From assembly GCF_008638365.1 (NCBI RefSeq), contig NZ_VWVU01000001.1, positions 248,001 through 312,000 of the forward strand: a stretch of DNA of 64,000 nt, written 5' to 3'. The position numbers were made by a program, and so were the translations under genes. Of the stretch, positions 59,587 through 64,000 are shown piece after piece. Every line of letters starts with the position of its first letter. Positions within the stretch are counted from its first letter, which is position 1. Under the pieces are notes generated by a model, which was not told the origin of the DNA, made no database searches, and saw only the letters and a program-made list of their open reading frames with translations. Source of the stretch: Nocardiopsis quinghaiensis (GTDB lineage Bacteria; Actinomycetota; Actinomycetes; Streptosporangiales; Streptosporangiaceae).

Positions 59587-60036
59587 GTGGCGATCAACCC
59601 TGACTACCTCGGCCGGGAGTACCCCGCGCCGGAGGCCTACGAGGTGACCCGGGGCAAGATCCGGGAGTTCGCCGAGGCGGTCAACGACCCGAACCCGGTC
59701 TACGTCGATCCGGCCTCGGCCCGGGCCGCCGGGTACCCCGACGTGATCGCCCCGCCCACCTTCCCGGTGATCCTCGGCATGGCGGGCTCGGCCCAGGCCA
59801 TCGCCGACCCCGAGCTGGGAGTGGACTTCTCCCGGGTCGTGCACGGCGACCAGGGCTTCCGCTACAGCCGTCCGCTGCACGCCGGCGACCTCCTCAGCAG
59901 TGTCACCCGCATCACGGGCATCAAGTCCCTCGGCGGCAACGAACTGCTCACCCTGGAGACCGTGGCCGACGACGCCGACGGCGAGCACGTGGTCACCGCC
60001 ACGATGATGCTCGTCGTGCGGGGAGGAGAGGAATGA
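59587..60036 (+). CDS. FAS1-type dehydratase domain protein, HadA-like
   Basis: A 149-residue MaoC-like single hotdog protein of the UPF0336/HadA group: INPDYLGREYPAPEAYEVTR, VNDPNPVYVDPASARAAGY, DVIAPPTFPVIL and HGDQGFRYSRPLHAGDLL. In mycobacteria HadA binds the acyl chain and HadB supplies the catalytic residues of the (3R)-hydroxyacyl-ACP dehydratase of fatty-acid elongation. GTG 59587 follows AGGAGAG. It overlaps the HadB-like gene (ATGA). In a genus without mycolic acids its substrate is uncertain. Confidence 0.88.
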   Translation: MAINPDYLGREYPAPEAYEVTRGKIREFAEAVNDPNPVYVDPASARAAGYPDVIAPPTFPVILGMAGSAQAIADPELGVDFSRVVHGDQGFRYSRPLHAGDLLSSVTRITGIKSLGGNELLTLETVADDADGEHVVTATMMLVVRGGEE

Positions 60037-60461
60037 GCAGGCTGCGCCACGCCGACGTCGAGGTCGGCACCGAACTGCCCGAGCGGACCTTCCCGGTCCG
60101 CCGCCTGGACCTGGTCCGCTACGCGGGAGCCTCGGGCGACTTCAACCCCATCCACTGGAACGAGCGCTTCGCCAAGTCCGTGGGCCTGCCCGACGTGATC
60201 GCGCACGGCATGTTCACCATGGCCGAGGCCGCACGGGTGCTCACGGACTGGGCGGGCGACCCGGGCTGCGTCGTCGACTACTCGGTGCGCTTCTCCGCGC
60301 CCGTGGTGGTCCCGGACGACGACGAGGGCGCCGAGATCACGGTCGGGGGCAAGGTCAGGGCCAAGAACGACGACGGCACCGTCGGCGTTCTGCTGACCGC
60401 CCGTTCCGGCGGCGCCAAGGTCCTGGCGCAGTCCAAGGCCACCGTGCGCCTGGCGAGGTAG
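60033..60461 (+). CDS. MaoC-family dehydratase, HadB-like catalytic partner
   Basis: A 142-residue MaoC hotdog protein with the hydratase motif YAGASGDFNPIHWNERFA, holding the catalytic Asp and His, then GLPDVIAHGMFTMAEAARVL. It overlaps HadA-like by four bases, and the two probably form a heterodimer as in mycobacterial HadAB. murB follows 3 bases later, so the dehydratase pair and murB are one operon, the standard actinobacterial arrangement. Confidence 0.9.
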   Translation: MSRLRHADVEVGTELPERTFPVRRLDLVRYAGASGDFNPIHWNERFAKSVGLPDVIAHGMFTMAEAARVLTDWAGDPGCVVDYSVRFSAPVVVPDDDEGAEITVGGKVRAKNDDGTVGVLLTARSGGAKVLAQSKATVRLAR

Positions 60462-60464
60462 ACC

Positions 60465-61529
60465 GTGACCACACTCTCCGAGTACACGACCCTGCGCCTG
60501 GGCGGGCCGGCCAGGGAGTTCCGTGCGACCGCCACCACCGAGGAGCTGGTCGACGCGGTGGCCACGGCCGACGCCGCCGGTGGACCCGTCCTCGTCCTGG
60601 GCGGCGGCAGCAACCTCGTGGTCTCCGACGCCGGGTTCCCCGGGACCGTGGTCCTGGTGGACTCGCGGGAGGTCTCCTTCGAGGAGGCGGGCACCGACGA
60701 GACGGGTGAGGCCGTCGTGCTGGTACGCGCCGACGCGGGCGTGGAGTGGGACCCGCTGGTGGAGCGGACCGTCGCCGAGGGCCTGAGCGGTGTGGAGTTC
60801 CTGTCGGGTATCCCCGGCCGGGTCGGCTCCACCCCCATCCAGAACGTGGGCGCCTACGGCCAGGACGTCAGCCAGACCATCCGCGAGGTGCTCGTCCACG
60901 ACCGGCGCACCGGCGAGCGCCGCCGGATGACCAACGCCGAGTGCGGCTTCACCTACCGCGACAGCGTCTTCAAGGGCGACGACCGCCACGTGGTGTGCGA
61001 GGTGACCTTCGCCCTGCACCGCTCCAAGCTCAGCCGCCCGATCGCCTACGCCGAGGTGGCCCGCACCCTGGGCACCGAGGCGGGGTCCCGCGTGCCGCTG
61101 GAGCGGGCGCGGAAGACCGTCCTGGGGCTGCGCAGGGGCAAGGGCATGGTCCTGGACCCCGATGACCCGGACACGCGCAGCGCGGGGTCGTTCTTCACCA
61201 ACCCGGTGGTCACCGCCGAGGAGTTCGCGGCCGTGCGTGAGCGGGCCGCCGCCCGCCTGGGCGCCGACGTGGAGGTGCCCGGCCACCCCGACGGTCTGGG
61301 AAACGTCAAGCTGTCCGCGGCCTGGCTGATCGACCGGGCCGGGTTCGGCAGGGGGTACGGGAGCGGGCCCGCCCGCATCTCCGGCAAGCACACCCTGGCG
61401 CTGACCAACCCCGGCGGGGCCACCACCGAGGACCTGCTGGACCTGGCACGCGAGGTGCGCGCGGGTGTGGAGGAGTCCTTCGGGGTTCTCCTCGTCAACG
61501 AGCCGGTGATGGTCGGCGTCGCACTCTGA
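60465..61529 (+). CDS. murB: UDP-N-acetylenolpyruvoylglucosamine reductase
   Basis: A 354-residue MurB that reduces UDP-GlcNAc-enolpyruvate to UDP-MurNAc with NADPH and FAD in peptidoglycan synthesis. FAD-site motif LGGGSNLVVSDAGFPGTVVL, active-site IPGRVGSTPIQNVGAYGQDV, FTYRDSVFKGDDRH, and the C-terminal SAAWLIDRAGFGRGYG and GGATTEDLLDLAREV are all present. GTG 60465 starts directly after the HadB-like stop. Length is normal for type I actinobacterial enzymes. Confidence 0.97.
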   Translation: MTTLSEYTTLRLGGPAREFRATATTEELVDAVATADAAGGPVLVLGGGSNLVVSDAGFPGTVVLVDSREVSFEEAGTDETGEAVVLVRADAGVEWDPLVERTVAEGLSGVEFLSGIPGRVGSTPIQNVGAYGQDVSQTIREVLVHDRRTGERRRMTNAECGFTYRDSVFKGDDRHVVCEVTFALHRSKLSRPIAYAEVARTLGTEAGSRVPLERARKTVLGLRRGKGMVLDPDDPDTRSAGSFFTNPVVTAEEFAAVRERAAARLGADVEVPGHPDGLGNVKLSAAWLIDRAGFGRGYGSGPARISGKHTLALTNPGGATTEDLLDLAREVRAGVEESFGVLLVNEPVMVGVAL

Positions 61530-61538
61530 CCTCTTTCC

Positions 61539-61570
61539 GGCCGCGCCCGACCTGTGAGTTGGGCGCGGCC
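61539..61570 (+). terminator. Intrinsic terminator of murB
   Basis: GGCCGCGCCC, 12-base loop, GGGCGCGGCC, followed by AACTTCTTTTTC. A 10-bp stem with a T-run, 10 bases after the murB stop. Confidence 0.9.
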
Positions 61571-61649
61571 AACTTCTTTTTCAGGGCTGGCTGATAAAAG
61601 AATTCAGTAAAGCCATGAATTGCATTCCCCTTCTGTTGTCCCATAAAGT

Positions 61650-61790
61650 CGAACGCGTCGAAGGGGAGTAGTCCCCAATGCGTACGATCGACATCCTGGC
61701 CGCCGCGGCCCGGTCGTACGAGCCCGACCGGGCCACAGGGCCTGACCAGGTGCGGACGAGACCTTTGACCCGGACAAGACCGGGTTGAAG
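61650..61790 (+). promoter_or_regulatory. yybP-ykoY manganese riboswitch
   Basis: The two conserved loop sequences of the class are present: AAGGGGAGTAGTCCCC at 61661-61676 and GCGGACGAGACCTTTGACC at 61752-61770, separated by a long GC-rich hairpin (CGTACGA to TCGTACG, 61681-61720). A rho-type stem (ACCCGG, ACAAGA, CCGGGT) at 61768-61785 follows. It precedes a UPF0016 transporter, the expected target; the class senses Mn2+ and turns on export. Confidence 0.85.
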
Positions 61791-61841
61791 TGGCGTCCGC
61801 AGCCTCCTTCCGCCCAGGCCGCCTCGGACGGAAGGGAAAGC

Positions 61842-62435
61842 GTGACAGGGTTTATCACGGGCCTGACATTCAGTGCCCTCGCCATCTTCATCGCCGAAAT
61901 GGGAGACAAAACCCAACTCGTGGCGATGTCCCTGGCCACCCGTTACCGGACCCTCACCGTCATCCTCGGCATCACCGCGGCCACCGCCGCCGTGCACGCC
62001 GGGAGCGTTCTGCTGGCCGAGGTCCTGGGCGCCGCGCTGCCCACCGACTGGCTCACCCTCGCCGCCGGTGTCGCGTTCGTGTTCTTCGGCCTGTGGACCC
62101 TGCACGGCGACGAGATGACCGACAAGGACGAGGAGCGCGCCGCCTCCCGGCGCATCCGCTCCGCGTTCGCGACCGTCCTCCTCGTCTTCCTCGTCGCCGA
62201 GCTCGGTGACAAGACGATGCTCGCCACCATCACCGTCGGCACCCAGTACCACTGGCTGCCCGTGTGGATCGGCTCCACCATCGGCATGGTCGCGGCCGAC
62301 GCCATCGCCATCGCCCTGGGCGCGGTCCTCGGCAAGAAGCTGCCCGAGCGCGCCATCCAGATCGGCGCCGCCGCCCTGTTCTTCGTCGCGGGCGCGGCCA
62401 TGCTCGGCCAGGGCGCCTGGATGCTCCTCACCTGA
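61842..62435 (+). CDS. UPF0016/GDT1-family manganese exporter
   Basis: A 197-residue membrane protein with six hydrophobic segments in two repeats, each carrying the family ExGDKT motif: FIAEMGDKTQLVAM and LVAELGDKTMLATI. UPF0016 proteins (TMEM165/Gdt1/MneA) export Mn2+ or exchange Ca2+/H+. GTG 61842 follows GGAAGGGAAAG; the upstream TTG at 61785 would lie inside the riboswitch. The riboswitch upstream supports Mn2+-induced expression. Its 3' end is convergent with the deaminase gene 10 bases away. Confidence 0.93.
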   Translation: MTGFITGLTFSALAIFIAEMGDKTQLVAMSLATRYRTLTVILGITAATAAVHAGSVLLAEVLGAALPTDWLTLAAGVAFVFFGLWTLHGDEMTDKDEERAASRRIRSAFATVLLVFLVAELGDKTMLATITVGTQYHWLPVWIGSTIGMVAADAIAIALGAVLGKKLPERAIQIGAAALFFVAGAAMLGQGAWMLLT

Positions 62436-62444
62436 CGGCGGAGG

Positions 62445-63485
62445 CTACTCGCGGGGCTCCTCGGCCAGCCACGCGTCCACCCCGGACAGCAGCTCCTTGC
62501 GCAGGGACTCCGGCGCGCCCGAGCCGCGGACGGACATCCGCGCCAGCTCGGCCAGTTCCGGATCGGTGAACCCGAACACCTCGCGGGCTATCCGGTACTG
62601 CTCCACCAGGCGCGGACCGAACAGCAGCGGGTCGTCGGTTCCCAGTGCGATCGGCACCCCGGCGTCGAAGAGCCTGCGCAGCGGCAGGTGCTCCAGTTCG
62701 TCGAAGACCCCCAGACCCACGTTGGAGGTCGGGCAGATCTCCAACGTCACCCCCTGGGTGGCGATCCGCTCCACCAGGTGGGGGTCCTCCACGGCGCGCA
62801 CCCCGTGCCCCACCCGGTCGGCCAGCAGATCGTCCAGGCACTCGCGTATGCTGCGCGGCCCCTGGAGCTCCCCGCCGTGCGGCGCGGACAGCAGCCCGGC
62901 GCGGCGCGCGATCCGGAACGCGCCCTCGAACTCCAGGGCCCGGCCCCGCCGCTCGTCGTTGTTCAGACCGAACGACACCACGCCCCTGCCCGCGTACTGG
63001 CGGGCCAGCCGGGCCAGGACCTTGGCGTCCAGCGGATGTCTGGTGCGGTTGGCGGCCACCATCAGTCCGATGGCCACCCCCGTCTCGCGTTCCGCGGAGC
63101 GGGCGGCGTCCAGGATCAACTCCAGGGTGGCGGTGAGCCCGTCGAAGCGCGACGCGTAGCCGCTCGGGTCGACCTGGATCTCCAGCCACGCGGATCCCGC
63201 GGCGCGCTCGTCCTCGGCCGCCTCGCGCAGCAGCCGGTACATGTCCTCGGGCCTGCGCAGCACCGACCGGGCGATGTCGTAGAGGCGCTGGAAGCGGAAC
63301 CAGCCGCGCTCGTCGGTGGCGCGGAGCTTGGGGGGCCACTCCCTGGCCAGGGCCTGGGGAAGGTGGACCCCGTTCTCCCGGGCCATCTCCACCAGGGTGG
63401 AGTGGCGCATCGATCCGGTGAAGTGCAGGTGCAGATGGGCCTTGGGCAGCCGGTCCAACCGGCGGGCGCTGGTCGGTGTCTCCAT
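62445..63485 (-). CDS. Adenosine deaminase family protein
   Basis: A 346-residue TIM-barrel deaminase converting adenosine (or a close analogue) to inosine. It has the metal motif KAHLHLHFTGS near the N-terminus, PHGGE in place of the common HAGE (catalytic Glu kept), VGHGVRAVEDP, LEICPTSNVGLGVF and the metal aspartates in IALGTDDPLLFG. ATG 63485 is used because the longer frame from 63512 adds a nonconserved stretch. It stands beside the aspartate aminotransferase gene, the usual actinobacterial order. Action on adenosine itself is probable but not proven; an aminodeoxyfutalosine-type substrate is possible. Confidence 0.9.
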   Translation of the reverse strand: METPTSARRLDRLPKAHLHLHFTGSMRHSTLVEMARENGVHLPQALAREWPPKLRATDERGWFRFQRLYDIARSVLRRPEDMYRLLREAAEDERAAGSAWLEIQVDPSGYASRFDGLTATLELILDAARSAERETGVAIGLMVAANRTRHPLDAKVLARLARQYAGRGVVSFGLNNDERRGRALEFEGAFRIARRAGLLSAPHGGELQGPRSIRECLDDLLADRVGHGVRAVEDPHLVERIATQGVTLEICPTSNVGLGVFDELEHLPLRRLFDAGVPIALGTDDPLLFGPRLVEQYRIAREVFGFTDPELAELARMSVRGSGAPESLRKELLSGVDAWLAEEPRE

Positions 63486-63567
63486 GACGCAAGCCTGCCG
63501 TATGAAGAGCACCAGTGGTGCCGGGACGGCGGACTCCGTCCGCGTGGACCGGGGCCGAACGCGCGAA

Positions 63568-63604
63568 CGCGCCCCGGCACGATGCGGTGCGGTGCCGGGG
63601 CGCG
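63568..63604 (-). terminator. Terminator of the aminotransferase gene
   Basis: CGCGCCCCGGCAC (63568-63580) pairs with GTGCCGGGGCGCG (63592-63604) around an 11-base loop, 14 bases beyond the stop of the minus-strand gene at 63619. Confidence 0.8.
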
Positions 63605-63618
63605 CTCGGGACGACGTG

Positions 63619-64000
63619 CTACCTGGCCTCGGCCAGCAGCTTCTGGACGCGGCTCACGCCCTCTGCGAGGTCCTCGTCGCTGAGCGCGTAGGACAGGCGC
63701 AGGTAGCCGGGGGTGCCGAAGGCCTCGCCGGGCACCACGGCGACCTCGGCCTCCTCCAGGATGAGCTCGGCCAGCTCGGTGGAGGTCTGCGGCGTCCTGC
63801 CGCGGATCTCCTTGCCCAGCACGCCCTTGACGGACGGGTAGGCGTAGAAGGCGCCCTGCGGCTCGGGGCAGACCACGCCGTCGATCTCGTTGAGCATGCG
63901 CACGATCGTCCTGCGGCGGCGGTCGAAGGCCTCACGCATCCTCGCCACAGCCTCCAGGTCTCCGGAGAGCGCGGCCAGGGCGGCGGCCTGTGAGACGTTG
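63619..64000 (-). CDS. aspC: Aspartate aminotransferase, C-terminal part (start beyond the window)
   Basis: About 126 C-terminal residues of a class I PLP aminotransferase: [74 protein letters not shown], and the final [12 protein letters not shown]. The catalytic lysine and PLP site lie outside. The neighbourhood with the deaminase fits aspC next to the secE-nusG-rplKA region of actinobacteria, which would follow beyond the window edge on the minus side. Confidence 0.9.
   Translation of the reverse strand, partial: NVSQAAALAALSGDLEAVARMREAFDRRRRTIVRMLNEIDGVVCPEPQGAFYAYPSVKGVLGKEIRGRTPQTSTELAELILEEAEVAVVPGEAFGTPGYLRLSYALSDEDLAEGVSRVQKLLAEAR

Overview
The window is very GC-rich (about 70% by eye), with ATGA/GTGA start-stop overlaps, GTG starts, F420-type luciferase-like oxidoreductases, two-cysteine secreted proteins, and the usual actinobacterial order tRNA-Thr, tRNA-Met, rpmG, hadA-like, hadB-like, murB. 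It is actinobacterial chromosome, most likely Nocardiopsis or another Nocardiopsaceae member; the genus is an inference.

Positions 1-30650 form one catabolic island: an HMG-CoA lyase end, a hydratase-2, two tandem Liv-type binding proteins, LivHMGF, three luciferase-like oxidoreductases, three acyl-CoA dehydrogenases, two acyl-CoA ligases, two SCP2-type thiolases (one paired with a DUF35 protein), SDRs, a CoA-transferase, MaoC, an amidohydrolase, a thioesterase and a Baeyer-Villiger monooxygenase. Nearly every transcription unit is preceded by a palindrome close to TCAAGCAnnTGCTTGA, so the island looks like a single regulon whose repressor is not in the window. A plausible overall job is uptake, ring oxygenation, CoA activation and beta-oxidation/retro-aldol cleavage of a cyclic or branched acid or ketone. 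Decayed copies (acyl-CoA dehydrogenase/ligase at 1899-2646, IS30- and IS3-like remnants at 28340-28925) lie between the modules.

Positions 30775-44535 hold a LacI-controlled sugar ABC transporter with its operator, a MerR-like regulator, an intergenic repeat array, a VOC protein, an ECF41-type sigma factor, a GNAT enzyme, two small secreted proteins, a YGQ-rich low-complexity protein, an NAD(P)-binding protein and 2-oxoacid:ferredoxin oxidoreductase KorAB. Positions 45076-49357 hold an M48 protease, YajQ, tRNA-Tyr, four tandem paralogous secreted two-cysteine proteins and a lipoprotein.

Positions 49559-58789 are the most unusual part: a Wadjet-related SMC locus (DUF2397-DUF2398-TIGR02680 type) whose first protein lacks its N-terminal half. 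I see no TOPRIM nuclease subunit. Its place is taken by a second SbcC/RecF-like ATPase with a CPTC zinc-hook motif. It may be a minimal or re-partnered anti-plasmid/DNA-loop system.

Positions 58953-64000 are core genome: tRNA-Thr, tRNA-Met, rpmG, hadAB-like dehydratases, murB, a yybP-ykoY manganese riboswitch ahead of a UPF0016 transporter, an adenosine deaminase, and the end of an aspartate aminotransferase gene cut by the window edge.
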